Shown: one piece after another, positions 8,997 through 17,141 of the stretch
How positions within the stretch are numbered: the stretch's first letter is position 1
Layout of the letters: every line of letters begins with the position of its first letter
Assembly: GCA_903929485.1 (NCBI GenBank)
Contig: CAIYUY010000047.1
Span: 1-48,307, forward strand
Length of the DNA: 48,307 bases
DNA from: an uncultured Desulfuromonadales bacterium
GTDB lineage: Bacteria > Desulfobacterota > Desulfuromonadia > Geobacterales > CAIOGM01
Direction: 5' to 3'
Notes under the pieces: model-generated
Database searches by the model: none
The model's input: the letters and a program-made list of their open reading frames with translations, nothing else
Told to the model about the DNA's origin: nothing
Program-made: the position numbers and the translations under genes

Positions 8997-10058
8997 ATGA
9001 ACGTCGAACAGATGAAGGTCGTGCTGAAGGAGATTCTGCTGAAGACGGACCTCACCGTCTGCGTGGTGGGGCACCGGGGGGTGGGGAAGAGCGCCGGAGT
9101 CATCCAGGTCTGCCGAGAGATCGGTCGGCGCTATCTCCCCTTACGTCTGGGGCAGATGGAGGTGGGGGACTTGGTGGGAATTCCTTACCGGGAGGGGGAG
9201 GTCATGAACTGGTCTCGTCCCTCCTGGTGGCCCGCGGACGATGACCCCGCCGCCGTCGTCCACTGCGATGAGTTGAACCGGGCGCAGCAGGAGGATACGC
9301 TCCAGGCCATCTTCCAGTTTGTTGAACCCCCCGCCGAAGGGGAACCGCGGGCGCTCCATACACATACGCTTCACCCCAAGCACAAGGTGGTGGTGACCAT
9401 AAACCCCCCCGATGGGACCTATCAGGTGGCGCAGCTGGATCGGGCGCTTATTGACCGGATGATCATCATCTCCGTGGAGACCGATTACGCCTGTTGGGCC
9501 AGCCATGCCCGCAGTCGGGAGTTCGATCGCTCCGTGCAGCAGTTTTTGGCGGGGAACAGTCATCTCCTGGCGCGGCAGGGGAGTCCAGTGGAGATGGATG
9601 TGGAGCCCACCGAGCGGGGGTGGGAGATGGTGAGCACACTCCGGCGCTCCTGCCGGTTCCCCGACAATCTGGAGATGGAGGTCTATGCCGGGATCGTGGG
9701 GCGGGAGGCGGCGGTGATGTTTCTCCGGTGGTGTCACGATCAGAAGGGGAGGCCGGTGACGGCCATGGAGGTGCTGGAGTCGTGGCCTCATGTGGCGCAG
9801 AAGGCGGCGGCCCAGCGGGACGATCTCCAGGCGGCAACCATGAACGAACTCCTGACGGTTCTCCCCCTACGCCGGGATCTGGTGGAAGACGAGGAGGATA
9901 ATCTTGTCGCTTATCTGGGGATTCTTCCCCGGGATCTCCGGTTCGGCATGGTGAAGGCGTTGTTGCGGACGCCGCACCTGGCGGAGGTCATCAGCCGGGA
10001 CAAGTACGATGCCATAGTCCTGGACGCCATTGGAGCGATCTGCGAAGAGGTTCGGTAG
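8997..10058 (+). CDS. MoxR-type AAA+ ATPase
   Basis: AAA+ ATPase of the MoxR group, which usually acts as a chaperone with a von Willebrand factor A (VWA) protein to insert cofactors or assemble complexes. The 353 residues contain Walker A GHRGVGKS (25-32), Walker B VVHCDELNRA, and the sensor region TINPPDGTYQVAQLDRALIDRM. GGAGAG precedes the ATG. The expected VWA partner gene is not downstream; a strong ribosome-binding site and ATG follow at 10183-10197, but the reading frame runs into a terminator. The gene is bracketed by related repeat elements, and its TAG stop is part of the downstream palindrome. The substrate is unknown. Confidence 0.87.
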   Translation: MNVEQMKVVLKEILLKTDLTVCVVGHRGVGKSAGVIQVCREIGRRYLPLRLGQMEVGDLVGIPYREGEVMNWSRPSWWPADDDPAAVVHCDELNRAQQEDTLQAIFQFVEPPAEGEPRALHTHTLHPKHKVVVTINPPDGTYQVAQLDRALIDRMIIISVETDYACWASHARSREFDRSVQQFLAGNSHLLARQGSPVEMDVEPTERGWEMVSTLRRSCRFPDNLEMEVYAGIVGREAAVMFLRWCHDQKGRPVTAMEVLESWPHVAQKAAAQRDDLQAATMNELLTVLPLRRDLVEDEEDNLVAYLGILPRDLRFGMVKALLRTPHLAEVISRDKYDAIVLDAIGAICEEVR

Positions 10059-10082
10059 GGGCACGGCATGCCGTGCCCCCAC
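10055..10082. repeat. GTAGGGGC palindrome at the MoxR-type gene stop
   Basis: A perfect 22-bp palindrome at 10058-10079 is flanked by GTA and CAC. The TAG stop codon of the upstream gene (10056-10058) lies in it. It has the same GTAGGGGC start as the elements at 8871, 10101 and 27787, with a different core. Confidence 0.8.
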
Positions 10083-10100
10083 GTGGGTTTGTCCCGATTT

Positions 10101-10177
10101 GTAGGGGTGTATGGCGTACGCTCCTGCCGATGTTCCAATTAACGCCAATGTGTCAGGGCGAACGCCGTTCGCCCCTA
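10101..10177. repeat. second copy of the two-palindrome element
   Basis: Matches 8871-8949 in layout: GTAGGGG start, a hairpin around TATGGCGTA, a spacer of similar length, then a right palindrome (10155-10174) nearly identical to 8926-8947. The two copies flank the MoxR-type gene. Confidence 0.75.
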
Positions 10178-10273
10178 AATGAGGGAGGAGCGATATGGCC
10201 GGCACGGTGCGAGCAGGTTCACACGATCCGACCCCTTACTGCCCCTGCTTTCCCGAATCAACGTCAAACTACG

Positions 10274-10311
10274 ACCGGCGCCACGGATCATTTCCGTGCG
10301 CCGGTTTTTTT
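10274..10311 (+). terminator. rho-independent terminator of the DUF512/MoxR region
   Basis: CCGGCGC then CACGGA pair with TCCGTG then CGCCGG (one bulged C) around a TCATT loop, followed by seven Ts. This is a strong intrinsic terminator. Confidence 0.88.
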
Positions 10312-10333
10312 AAAATTGAAAGACCGTCGGAAT

Positions 10334-10482
10334 CGGGATTTTCAGGATTATGGGATTTACTTGATTGTGAGTCAAAATCCCGAAAATACCATATGTAGGT
10401 TGGGGTGAGGTACGAACCCCAACATTTGAATGTTGGGGTTCAGTCAAATCACCAGCGGATCCTTCACTCCGTTCAGGATGAC
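10334..10482. repeat. cluster of three short palindromic repeats
   Basis: CGGGATTTT (10334-10342) and AAAATCCCG (10374-10382) form an inverted pair. AACCCCAACATT (10415-10426) and AATGTTGGGGTT (10429-10440) form a perfect 12-bp hairpin preceded by GTAGGTTGGGGT. The segment 10457-10482 is the widespread palindrome that reads CHPERSEGS when translated on the minus strand. No gene is seen here; it looks like a landing zone for repeats. Confidence 0.65.
10350..10367 (+). repeat. 18-bp direct repeat, copy 1
   Basis: The 18 bases at 10350-10367 (ATGGGATTTACTTGATTG) recur exactly at 10741-10758. Copy 2 is where the broken DUF1566 gene stops. The pair may mark a deletion or insertion endpoint. Confidence 0.7.
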
Positions 10483-10526
10483 AAGCAAGGAACGTAGAAC
10501 AGTTTTGGTTTTTACGGAGATTTACC

Positions 10527-10758
10527 ATGAAACACCTGATCTTGATTGTTGTGTTTATCGTTGTCCATTGTCCCTTGTCAATTCGGAAGCCTTCCGGCTT
10601 CCGGACAGCGGCCAGACCAAGTGTTATCAGGCAGTCTCGCCCTATGCCGAGATTCCCTGCGCCGGGACCGGGCAGGACGGTATGTACAGTATCAACCACC
10701 TTTCCTACACCGACAACGGCAACGGCACGGTGACGGATATATGGGATTTACTTGATTG
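10527..10758 (+). pseudogene. broken DUF1566-type secreted protein gene
   Basis: An ATG at 10527 with GGAG upstream opens a signal-peptide-like stretch (MKHLILIVVFIVVHCPLS). A frameshift near the GGAAGCC/GGCTTCC palindrome (about 10584-10603) moves to another frame that reads LPDSGQTKCYQ, IPCAGTGQDG and YTDNGNGTVTD. These are hallmarks of the N-terminal part of secreted DUF1566 (Lcl C-terminal-like) proteins. The reading stops at a TGA inside the second copy of the 18-bp repeat, where the usual GLMWQK continuation is missing. The gene is thus both frameshifted and truncated. The family call rests on recognised motifs, not a search. Confidence 0.65.
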
Positions 10759-10811
10759 AAAAACAAAAACTTGTAAACCATTTAATTCTGAAAGTCGTGG
10801 TTTAGACAGTC

Positions 10812-10845
10812 TTGCTAATTTTTCCTTCGTACGCTATTGTACAAT
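10812..10845 (+). promoter_or_regulatory. promoter and operator of yefM-yoeB
   Basis: -35 TTGCTA (10812-10817), a 17-base spacer, -10 TATTGT (10835-10840). A perfect palindrome ATTGTACAAT (10836-10845) overlaps the -10 box and carries the TGTACA core known for YefM-YoeB operators in E. coli. Autorepression by the encoded pair is inferred. Confidence 0.7.
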
Positions 10846-10869
10846 ATCTTGTCATTTTGGAGGTTGTAT

Positions 10870-11124
10870 ATGCAGGCCGTTACCTACAGCGAAGCACGTC
10901 ACAGCCTTAAAAACTTCATGGATGATGCGTGCGGCAATCACGAACCTATTCTTATTACGCGGCGTAAGAGCAAAAGTGTGGTTCTCTTGAGCCTGGAAGA
11001 TTACGAGTCTCTTCTGGAGAGTGAATATCTCCTTTCAAGTCCCGCCAATGCCGCGCGACTCATGCAATCTCTACAAGAAGCCGCAGTCGGTAAACGATCA
11101 TCCCTGGATGCTCTCGAACTGTGA
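10870..11124 (+). CDS. yefM: YefM-family antitoxin
   Basis: Phd/YefM-type antitoxin of 84 residues. It has the N-terminal DNA-binding fold (MQAVTYSEARHSLKNFMDDA, then VVLLSLEDYESLLE) and a variable C-terminal part that would wrap the toxin. GGAGG lies seven bases before the ATG at 10870; an earlier ATG at 10837 lies within the promoter and is rejected. Its TGA overlaps the GTG start of the toxin gene, so the two are coupled. With YoeB it should repress its own promoter through the TGTACA palindrome just upstream. Confidence 0.92.
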   Translation: MQAVTYSEARHSLKNFMDDACGNHEPILITRRKSKSVVLLSLEDYESLLESEYLLSSPANAARLMQSLQEAAVGKRSSLDALEL

Positions 11125-11375
11125 ATGTCACTCTTACACCGACGGCCCTGGACGATTTGCGCTATTGGCTGAAAAGTGATAAACGTCAAGTCGAGCGGAT
11201 CTTTGCGCTTTTTGAAGAAATGAGGCGAACTCCTTTCGAGGGAACGGGAAAGCCGGAACCGCTCCGCTTTCAACTCGCCGGTTGCTGGTCCCGCAGGATT
11301 GACCGTGAACACCGTCTTGTCTACCAAGTGGAAGAATCGGAGATTATCGTTCTCGCTTGTCGTTATCACTATTGA
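11121..11375 (+). CDS. yoeB: YoeB-family mRNA interferase toxin
   Basis: Ribosome-dependent RNase of the RelE/YoeB family that cleaves mRNA at the A site. The protein is 84 residues, the same length as E. coli YoeB, with conserved RRTPFEGTGKPEPL and SRRIDREHRLVY. The catalytic residues fall at the same numbers: Glu46, Arg65, His83 and the terminal Tyr84. It starts with GTG inside the yefM stop region (GTGA overlap). Nothing looks disabled, so it is probably an active toxin. A bidirectional terminator follows directly. Confidence 0.95.
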   Translation: MNVTLTPTALDDLRYWLKSDKRQVERIFALFEEMRRTPFEGTGKPEPLRFQLAGCWSRRIDREHRLVYQVEESEIIVLACRYHY

Positions 11376-11380
11376 TCATG

Positions 11381-11416
11381 AAAAAAGGCCGGAATCCCTG
11401 AGGGAGACCGGCCTTT
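11381..11416. terminator. bidirectional terminator between yoeB and uxs
   Basis: AAAGGCCGG (11384-11392) pairs with CCGGCCTTT (11408-11416), with an inner CCC/GGG stem. The A-run on the left gives a T-run for minus-strand transcripts. It separates the convergent yoeB and sugar-nucleotide operons. Confidence 0.85.
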
Positions 11417-11442
11417 GTGCGTAATGAATATGATCGTGACGG

Positions 11443-12378
11443 TTATTTCCCCCTCACAACTCCCGTAAAATATTCGATGGTCTTTTTGAGCCCTGTCTCC
11501 AGGTCCACCGACGGTTCCCACCCCAGCTTCTCCTTGGCCAGGGAGATGTCCGGCTGCCGCTGACGGGGATCGTCGGCGGGGAGCGGCTTGAAAATAACCT
11601 TGGATGACGAGCCGGTGAGCGTGATGATCCTCTGAGCGAATTCCAGGATACTCGTCTCCACCGGATTTCCCAGGTTCACCGGCCCGGTGAAGTTATCTCT
11701 GTTCATGAGGCGGATCAACCCCTCCACCAGGTCGGAGACGTAGCAGAAGGAGCGGGTCTGGGAACCGTCGCCGTAGACGGTGATATCCTCTCCCCGCAGA
11801 GCCTGGACGGTGAAGTTGGAGACTACCCTTCCGTCATGCTCCGCCATCCGGGGGCCGTAGGTGTTGAAGATCCGGGCGATCCTGATATCCACGTTGTTTT
11901 GACGATGATAGTCCATCATGAGTGTCTCGGCTACCCGTTTCCCCTCGTCATAGCAGCTTCGGATGCCGATGGGGTTCACGTTTCCCCAGTAACTCTCGGT
12001 CTGGGGGTGAACTTCCGGGTCGCCGTAGACTTCGGAGGTGGAAGCCTGGAGGATTCTTGCCCTGACCCGCTTGGCCAGTCCCAGCATGTTGATGGTCCCC
12101 ATGACGCTGGTCTTGGTGGTTTTTACCGGGTTGTACTGGTAGTGGAGAGGGGAGGCGGGGCAGGCCATGTTATAGACCTGATCCACCTCCAGGAGGATCG
12201 GCTCGATGATGTCGTGCCTGATCAGCTCGAAGCGGTGATTGCCCAGGAGGTGCCTGATATTCTCCTTGCTCCCGGTAAAAAAGTTGTCGAGGCAGATAAC
12301 GTCGTGTCCCTCGCCGAGGAGCCGTTCGCAGAGGTGAGAGCCGATGAATCCCCCGCCGCCGGTGATCAAGATGCGCAT
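11443..12378 (-). CDS. UDP-glucuronate decarboxylase (UDP-xylose synthase)
   Basis: Extended SDR enzyme converting UDP-glucuronate to UDP-xylose with bound NAD. The 311-residue product has the Rossmann motif [12 protein letters not shown] (residues 5-16), the STSEVYGDP segment and the catalytic Tyr143-x-x-x-Lys147 (YDEGK). The start at 12378 is set by [10 protein letters not shown] and an AAAGGA site; the 69 codons before it are out-of-frame ugd sequence. It sits 10 bases after ugd, which makes its substrate, so the two form a UDP-glucose to UDP-glucuronate to UDP-xylose path. It is the last gene of a four-gene minus-strand operon for surface polysaccharide precursors. Confidence 0.94.
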   Translation of the reverse strand: MRILITGGGGFIGSHLCERLLGEGHDVICLDNFFTGSKENIRHLLGNHRFELIRHDIIEPILLEVDQVYNMACPASPLHYQYNPVKTTKTSVMGTINMLGLAKRVRARILQASTSEVYGDPEVHPQTESYWGNVNPIGIRSCYDEGKRVAETLMMDYHRQNNVDIRIARIFNTYGPRMAEHDGRVVSNFTVQALRGEDITVYGDGSQTRSFCYVSDLVEGLIRLMNRDNFTGPVNLGNPVETSILEFAQRIITLTGSSSKVIFKPLPADDPRQRQPDISLAKEKLGWEPSVDLETGLKKTIEYFTGVVRGK

Positions 12379-12388
12379 GGTTTTTCCT

Positions 12389-13717
12389 TTACCGTCCGAT
12401 GGAATAGTAGGTGAAGCCGAGATGGGCCATCTTTTTGGGCTCGAAGAGGTTCCTGCCGTCGAAGATGACCGGCGCCGCCAGTTTCTCCCGGAGGAGGTCG
12501 AAGTCGGGGTTGCGGTACTCGTTCCATTCGGTGATGATGATGAGGGCGTCGACCCCTGCCAGGACTTCATGACGATGGCTTCCATAGGTGATCCGGTCGC
12601 CGAAGACTTTTTTTGCTTCCCTCATCGCCTCGGGGTCATGGGCCTTCACTGTTGCTCCCAGTTCCAGGAGTCGGTTGATGGTGGCCACCGAGGGAGCCTC
12701 GCGCATGTCGTCGGTGCGTGGCTTGAAGGAGAGTCCCCAGACCGCGAAGCTCTTCCCCGCCAGCGGCTTGCCTTCGGATACTTTCTCGTAATGGGTAAGG
12801 ACCTTGTCCACCAGAACTTGCTTCTGCCGCTCGTTGGCCTCTTCCACCGCCTTGAGGATGACGAAGTCGTAATCGTTGGCGGCAGCTGTTTTCATGAGCG
12901 CCTGGACGTCCTTGGGGAAGCAGGAGCCGCCATAACCGACGCCGGGGAAGAGGAAGTCGAAGCCTATGCGGGAATCGGAACCGATCCCCTCGCGCACTGA
13001 CGCCACATCCGCCCCCATTCGTTCGCAGAGGTTGGCGATCTGATTCATGAAGGAGATGCGGGTGGCCAGCATGGCGTTGGCCGCGTATTTGGTCATCTCG
13101 GCGCTGCGGATATCCATGATGATGAGTCGATTGGTTCGCCGCATGAAGGGGGCGTAGAGCTCTTTCATGATCTCGGCGGTTCTGACGTTGTCAGTGCCGA
13201 TGACAACCCGGTCCGGCTTCATGAAGTCATCAATGGCGGCCCCTTCCTTGAGGAATTCCGGATTGGAGACCACGTCGAACTCCAGGTTCTCCTTTCGGAG
13301 ATCCAATTCCTCCTGAATGGCGGCCCGCACCAGGTCGGCTGTCCCCACCGGCACGGTGGATTTGTCCACGACGATCTTGAACCCTTCCATATGTTCACCA
13401 ATGCTTCGCGCCACCCCCAGGACATATTTCAGGTCGGCGGAACCATCCTCACCCGGCGGAGTCCCCACGGCAATGAAGCAGATCAGGGCGTTCTTCACCG
13501 TCGCCGCCAGGTCGGTGGTAAAGGAGAGGCGCCCCTCCTCCATGTTCCGGAGCACCATCTCCTTGAGCCCCGGTTCGTAGATGGGGATGACGCCGTTTTT
13601 TAACCCCTCAATTTTGACCTCATCGATGTCGACGCAGATGACATGGTTGCCACTCTCGGCAAAGCAGGTGCCGGCCACGAGGCCTACATAACCGCTTCCA
13701 ATGACGCATATTTTCAT
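12389..13717 (-). CDS. ugd: UDP-glucose 6-dehydrogenase
   Basis: Oxidises UDP-glucose to UDP-glucuronate with two NAD+. The 442 residues hold the N-terminal NAD-binding motif ([12 protein letters not shown], 5-16), the central helix region, and the catalytic Cys266 in [10 protein letters not shown], followed by the C-terminal UDP-binding domain ([15 protein letters not shown]). Length and motifs are complete. AAAGGTGA precedes the start. It lies six bases after fcl and feeds the downstream decarboxylase. Its presence suggests glucuronate or xylose units in the capsule, O-antigen or exopolysaccharide. Confidence 0.97.
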   Translation of the reverse strand: MKICVIGSGYVGLVAGTCFAESGNHVICVDIDEVKIEGLKNGVIPIYEPGLKEMVLRNMEEGRLSFTTDLAATVKNALICFIAVGTPPGEDGSADLKYVLGVARSIGEHMEGFKIVVDKSTVPVGTADLVRAAIQEELDLRKENLEFDVVSNPEFLKEGAAIDDFMKPDRVVIGTDNVRTAEIMKELYAPFMRRTNRLIIMDIRSAEMTKYAANAMLATRISFMNQIANLCERMGADVASVREGIGSDSRIGFDFLFPGVGYGGSCFPKDVQALMKTAAANDYDFVILKAVEEANERQKQVLVDKVLTHYEKVSEGKPLAGKSFAVWGLSFKPRTDDMREAPSVATINRLLELGATVKAHDPEAMREAKKVFGDRITYGSHRHEVLAGVDALIIITEWNEYRNPDFDLLREKLAAPVIFDGRNLFEPKKMAHLGFTYYSIGR

Positions 13718-13723
13718 GATAAG

Positions 13724-14695
13724 TCACCTTTCACTTGTAACGTTTTCAACATACCAGTCGTAGGTGCGTCTGATCCCCTCTTTCAGGGGAACCGTAGCCT
13801 CCCACCCCAGGTCCTTCATCCGGGAGACGTCCTGAAGCTTGCGGGGGGTGCCGTCCGGTTTGGTGGGATCGAAGAGGAGCGCCCCCTGGAATCCGGTTAC
13901 CTCTTTGACGGTCTCGGCCAGCTCGCGGATGGTGACATCCACCCCGGTTCCCAGGTTGACGAAACAGGGGCGGGGAAAGCTCAGCAGTTCCGAAATGATG
14001 GCCTCGTCGGGTTGCTCCAGCAGGTAGATGGAGCCTGCGGCCATGTCGTCCACGTAGAGGAGTTCCCGCTGGGGGGTTCCGGTTCCCCAGATTACCACCT
14101 GGGGTAAACCTTGAACCTTTGCTTCATGAAACCGCCGGATGAGAGCCGGCAGGACATGGGAGTTTTCCGGGTGAAAGTTGTCTCCGGGGCCGTAGAGATT
14201 GGTGGGCATGACCGCTATGAATTTCGTGTCATACTGCCGGTTGTAAGATTCGCACATCTTGATTCCGGCTATCTTCGCCAGGGCGTATGGTTCGTTGGTC
14301 GGTTCCAGGAGTCCGGTGAGGAGGTACTCTTCCTTCATTGGCTGGGGAGAGAGCTTGGGGTAAATGCAGGAGGAGCCAAGAAAGAGGAGCCGTTTGACGT
14401 CGTGGCGCCACGCCTGGTGGATCACGTTGTTCTGGATCATCAGGTTCAGGTAGATGAACTCCGCCGGATAGCTGTTGTTGGCGTGAATACCCCCCACCTT
14501 GGCGGCGGCGAGGATGACGTATTCAGGCTGTTCTCGTTGAAAGAAATCTTGAACGGCTTGTTGGTTGGTAAGGTCAAGCTCATTAATCTCGGGGAGCAGC
14601 AGATTGTCATAACCGCGAGAACGGAGTTGTCGCACCAGAGCCGAACCGACCAAGCCGTTGGAACCGGCAACAAATATCTTCGAGTTACACTCCAT
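13724..14695 (-). CDS. fcl: GDP-L-fucose synthase
   Basis: Epimerase-reductase that turns GDP-4-keto-6-deoxymannose into GDP-L-fucose with NADPH. The 323-residue protein has the NADP motif [13 protein letters not shown] near the N-terminus and the SDR pair in YALAK (Tyr-x-x-x-Lys). The ATG at 14695 is chosen over an upstream ATG at 14737, because GGGAG precedes it and it gives a normal N-terminus. It then overlaps the end of gmd by 11 bases, which argues for translational coupling with the enzyme that makes its substrate. Also known as wcaG. Confidence 0.96.
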   Translation of the reverse strand: MECNSKIFVAGSNGLVGSALVRQLRSRGYDNLLLPEINELDLTNQQAVQDFFQREQPEYVILAAAKVGGIHANNSYPAEFIYLNLMIQNNVIHQAWRHDVKRLLFLGSSCIYPKLSPQPMKEEYLLTGLLEPTNEPYALAKIAGIKMCESYNRQYDTKFIAVMPTNLYGPGDNFHPENSHVLPALIRRFHEAKVQGLPQVVIWGTGTPQRELLYVDDMAAGSIYLLEQPDEAIISELLSFPRPCFVNLGTGVDVTIRELAETVKEVTGFQGALLFDPTKPDGTPRKLQDVSRMKDLGWEATVPLKEGIRRTYDWYVENVTSER

Positions 14696-15737
14696 CTGCT
14701 CGTTTCTCCCGCTCGGCCATGGCCAGATCCTCATCAACCATCATCTCCACCAGACGTTCAAAACTGGTTGCCGGCTCCCAGTTGAGCGCCTGTTTTGCCT
14801 TGGCCGGGTTTCCCAGCAGCAGTTCCACCTCGGCCGGACGGAAGTACTTGGAGTCGATCTCGATGACGATCTTGCCGCTGGCGGTGTCGATCCCCTTCTC
14901 GTGGATCCCTTCTCCCTGCCAGGTCAGCGGCATTCCCAGTCTGGTAAAGACCATCTCCGCGAATTTCCGGACGCTATGGGTCTCGCCGGTGGCTACTACG
15001 TAATCGTCCGGTTCGCTGTGCTGGAGCATGAGCCACATGGCTTCCACGTAGTCACCGGCAAATCCCCAGTCCCGCTTGGCGTCGATGTTCCCCAGATAGA
15101 GACATTTCTGCAACCCCAGCTTGATCCGGGCCGCGGCGCGGGTGATCTTTCGGGTGACGAATGTTTCTCCCCGGCGTGGTGATTCATGGTTGAAGAGGAT
15201 GCCGTTGCAGGCGAAGAGGTTGTAGCTTTCGCGATAGTTGACCGTTATGTAGTAGGCGTAAGCCTTGGCGCATGCATACGGGGAACGGGGGTAGAAGGGG
15301 GTGGTTTCCGTCTGGGGAGTCTCCATGACCTTGCCGTAGAGTTCCGAGGAGGATGCCTGGTAAAACTTCGTGTTCAGCCCCGTCTCACGGATTCCTTCCA
15401 GGATTCGAACCACGCCCAGGGCGTCCACTTCACCGGTATATTCGGGGATGTCAAAAGATACTCGCACATGGCTCTGGGCGCCCAGGTTATAGATCTCGTC
15501 GGGGCGGATATCCCGGAGCAATTTGTTTATGGAACTGGCATCGTTGAGGTCGCCATGGTGGAGGAAGAGTTTAACCCCGGTTTCATGGGGATCGCGGTAA
15601 AGGTGGTCGATTCTGCCGGAGTTGAAGGAGGAAGAGCGGCGGATGACGCCGTGAACTTCGTACCCTTTGGCAAGAAGCAGCTCCGCCAAGTATGAGCCAT
15701 CCTGACCGGTAATTCCCGTAATGAGGGCTTTTTTCAT
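14685..15737 (-). CDS. gmd: GDP-mannose 4,6-dehydratase
   Basis: First step of GDP-fucose synthesis, GDP-mannose to GDP-4-keto-6-deoxymannose. The 350 residues begin with the dinucleotide motif [17 protein letters not shown] and contain the family's SSSELYGK segment and [10 protein letters not shown] with the catalytic Tyr-x-x-x-Lys. GAGGAGAG lies before the ATG. It is the first gene of the gmd-fcl-ugd-uxs operon. The 181 bases between it and tgt hold a period-7 repeat and a long hairpin, so a separate promoter close to gmd is likely, though none was clear. Confidence 0.97.
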   Translation of the reverse strand: MKKALITGITGQDGSYLAELLLAKGYEVHGVIRRSSSFNSGRIDHLYRDPHETGVKLFLHHGDLNDASSINKLLRDIRPDEIYNLGAQSHVRVSFDIPEYTGEVDALGVVRILEGIRETGLNTKFYQASSSELYGKVMETPQTETTPFYPRSPYACAKAYAYYITVNYRESYNLFACNGILFNHESPRRGETFVTRKITRAAARIKLGLQKCLYLGNIDAKRDWGFAGDYVEAMWLMLQHSEPDDYVVATGETHSVRKFAEMVFTRLGMPLTWQGEGIHEKGIDTASGKIVIEIDSKYFRPAEVELLLGNPAKAKQALNWEPATSFERLVEMMVDEDLAMAEREKRADGV

Positions 15738-15849
15738 GATAGTAACTCTCCTCTAATATGATCGATGACCGATGTCATCCGCTGATTAGGATAAGGCGCA
15801 AAAGATAGTTTTTTATCATCAAGAGCCCAAAAGCGCAAGAGGAAAGGCC

Positions 15850-15976
15850 GGGACCGGGGACCGGGGACCAGTAAAACCGGTTTTCCCGGTCCCCGGTCCC
15901 CGGTCCCCGGTCCCAGTTTTACCCGTTTTTCCCGGTCCCCGGTCCCCAGTCCCCAGTCCCGGATTTCCCCGTCCCC
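15850..15976. repeat. period-7 repeat with a 20-bp perfect inverted repeat
   Basis: Units of the GGGACCG/CGGTCCC type with period 7 run through this segment. The units at 15850-15869 are an exact reverse complement of 15888-15907, with an 18-base loop, so a very stable hairpin can form directly behind the tgt stop. The right part of the array (15919-15976) encodes the last residues of Tgt. It may also stop tgt transcription. Confidence 0.85.
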
Positions 15977-17073
15977 GCTTTATACTCTCCCAGGAAATCC
16001 CGCTTGAAGGCGGAGAAGCTTTTTTGCTCGATGGCGGTGCGGCAACGCTCCATGAGTTCCAGGTAAAAGTGGACGTTATGGATACTGGCGAGGATTGCGG
16101 AGAGAACCTCGTTGGCGTTGAAGAGATGGTGCAGGTAGGCCCGGGTGAAATTCCGGCAGGTATAGCAGGCACAGTTGGGCTCCACCGGGAAAAAATCCCG
16201 GCGGTAGTTTTTGTTGGTGAGACGGATCCGACCCCGGTTGGTGAAGAGGGTTGCACTCCGGGCATAGCGGGTGGGGATGACGCAGTCGAACATGTCCATT
16301 CCCCGTTCCACGCTCTCCAGGATATCCTCGGGGAGGCCGACCCCCATGAGGTAGCGGGGCTTGTCCTCGGGAAGGAATGGCGCGGTCATGGCGACCACCT
16401 TTTTTAGCAGTTCCAGCCCTTCTCCCACGGAGACTCCGCCGATGGCGTAACCGGGAAAATCCATGTCGACCATCTCCTGGGCGCAGATCTTCCGGAGGTC
16501 CTGGAAGACGCTCCCCTGGACGATGGCGAAGAGGGCCTGGTCCTTCCGGGTGTGGGCCTTCTTGCACTGCTCGGCCCAGCGGAGGGTCTTCCTCGTGGAG
16601 GTGGCTGCATACTCCCGGTCACAGGGGTAAGGGATGCACTCGTCAAAGGCCATGATGATGTCGGCTCCCAGCGCCTCCTGGATGGCCATGGCCCGGGCCG
16701 GGTCAAGATAGACCTCTTCCCCGGTGATCTCGTGGCGGAAATATGCCCCGTCTTCGGTGATCCGTTTGTTGGGAAGGGAAAAGACCTGGAAACCGCCGGA
16801 GTCGGTGAGGATCGGGCCGTCCCATCCCATGAATTTATGCAGCCCGCCCGCTTTGGCCACAAGCCCTTCGCCGGGGCGGAGGTGGAGATGGTAGGTGTTA
16901 CTGAGAAGAATCTGGGCGCCGGTCTCCTTCACCTGGGCAGGGGTCATCGCCTTCATGGCGGCATGGGTCCCTACCGGCATGAAGATGGGGGTTTCGATGA
17001 CGCCGTGGGGAGTTTCCAGGCGGCCTCGTCGGGCGGATGTTTCTTGGTCTTGGGAGATCAGGGTGAATTTCAT
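15919..17073 (-). CDS. tgt: tRNA-guanine transglycosylase (Tgt)
   Basis: Exchanges the wobble guanine of GUN-anticodon tRNAs for preQ1 on the way to queuosine. The 384-residue product has the typical N-terminus (GRLETPHGVIETPIFMPVGT), the active-site loop ILTDSGGFQVFSL, the nucleophile region FDCVIPTR, and the zinc site CACYTCRNFTRAYLHH. The family sequence ends near FLGEYK. The final ~19 residues (a Gly/Thr/Lys-rich tail with GTGKSGTGDWGPGTGKNG) come from the period-7 repeat. The tail probably does not affect function but shows that the repeat grew into the gene. A TTGACA/AATACT promoter lies upstream. Confidence 0.97.
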   Translation of the reverse strand: MKFTLISQDQETSARRGRLETPHGVIETPIFMPVGTHAAMKAMTPAQVKETGAQILLSNTYHLHLRPGEGLVAKAGGLHKFMGWDGPILTDSGGFQVFSLPNKRITEDGAYFRHEITGEEVYLDPARAMAIQEALGADIIMAFDECIPYPCDREYAATSTRKTLRWAEQCKKAHTRKDQALFAIVQGSVFQDLRKICAQEMVDMDFPGYAIGGVSVGEGLELLKKVVAMTAPFLPEDKPRYLMGVGLPEDILESVERGMDMFDCVIPTRYARSATLFTNRGRIRLTNKNYRRDFFPVEPNCACYTCRNFTRAYLHHLFNANEVLSAILASIHNVHFYLELMERCRTAIEQKSFSAFKRDFLGEYKAGTGKSGTGDWGPGTGKNG

Positions 17074-17108
17074 TGGGGTGTCCTGCCGGATGTGGTGAAT
17101 GACAGGGG

Positions 17109-17137
17109 AGTATTCCCCATGAAGCCCCCACTGTCAA
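17109..17137 (-). promoter_or_regulatory. sigma-70 promoter of tgt
   Basis: On the minus strand: -35 TTGACA (17137-17132), a 17-base spacer, -10 AATACT (17114-17109). The whole promoter fits into the 68-base gap between the DUF192 gene and tgt, giving a short leader. Confidence 0.7.
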
Positions 17138-17141
17138 GATT

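Noticed and set aside
10195-10398. 67-codon ORF with a good ribosome-binding site after the MoxR-type gene
   Set aside because: It reads through a strong terminator hairpin and repeat palindromes and has no recognisable protein features; kept only as a possible gene remnant.
12379-12585. 69-codon N-terminal extension of the UDP-glucuronate decarboxylase
   Set aside because: It is ugd sequence in another frame (Ser/Arg-rich); the Rossmann motif starts at the ATG at 12378, which has a ribosome-binding site.
15377-15397. GGATTCGAACC, which resembles a tRNA T-arm
   Set aside because: It lies in the coding sequence of gmd, with no acceptor or anticodon stem around it.
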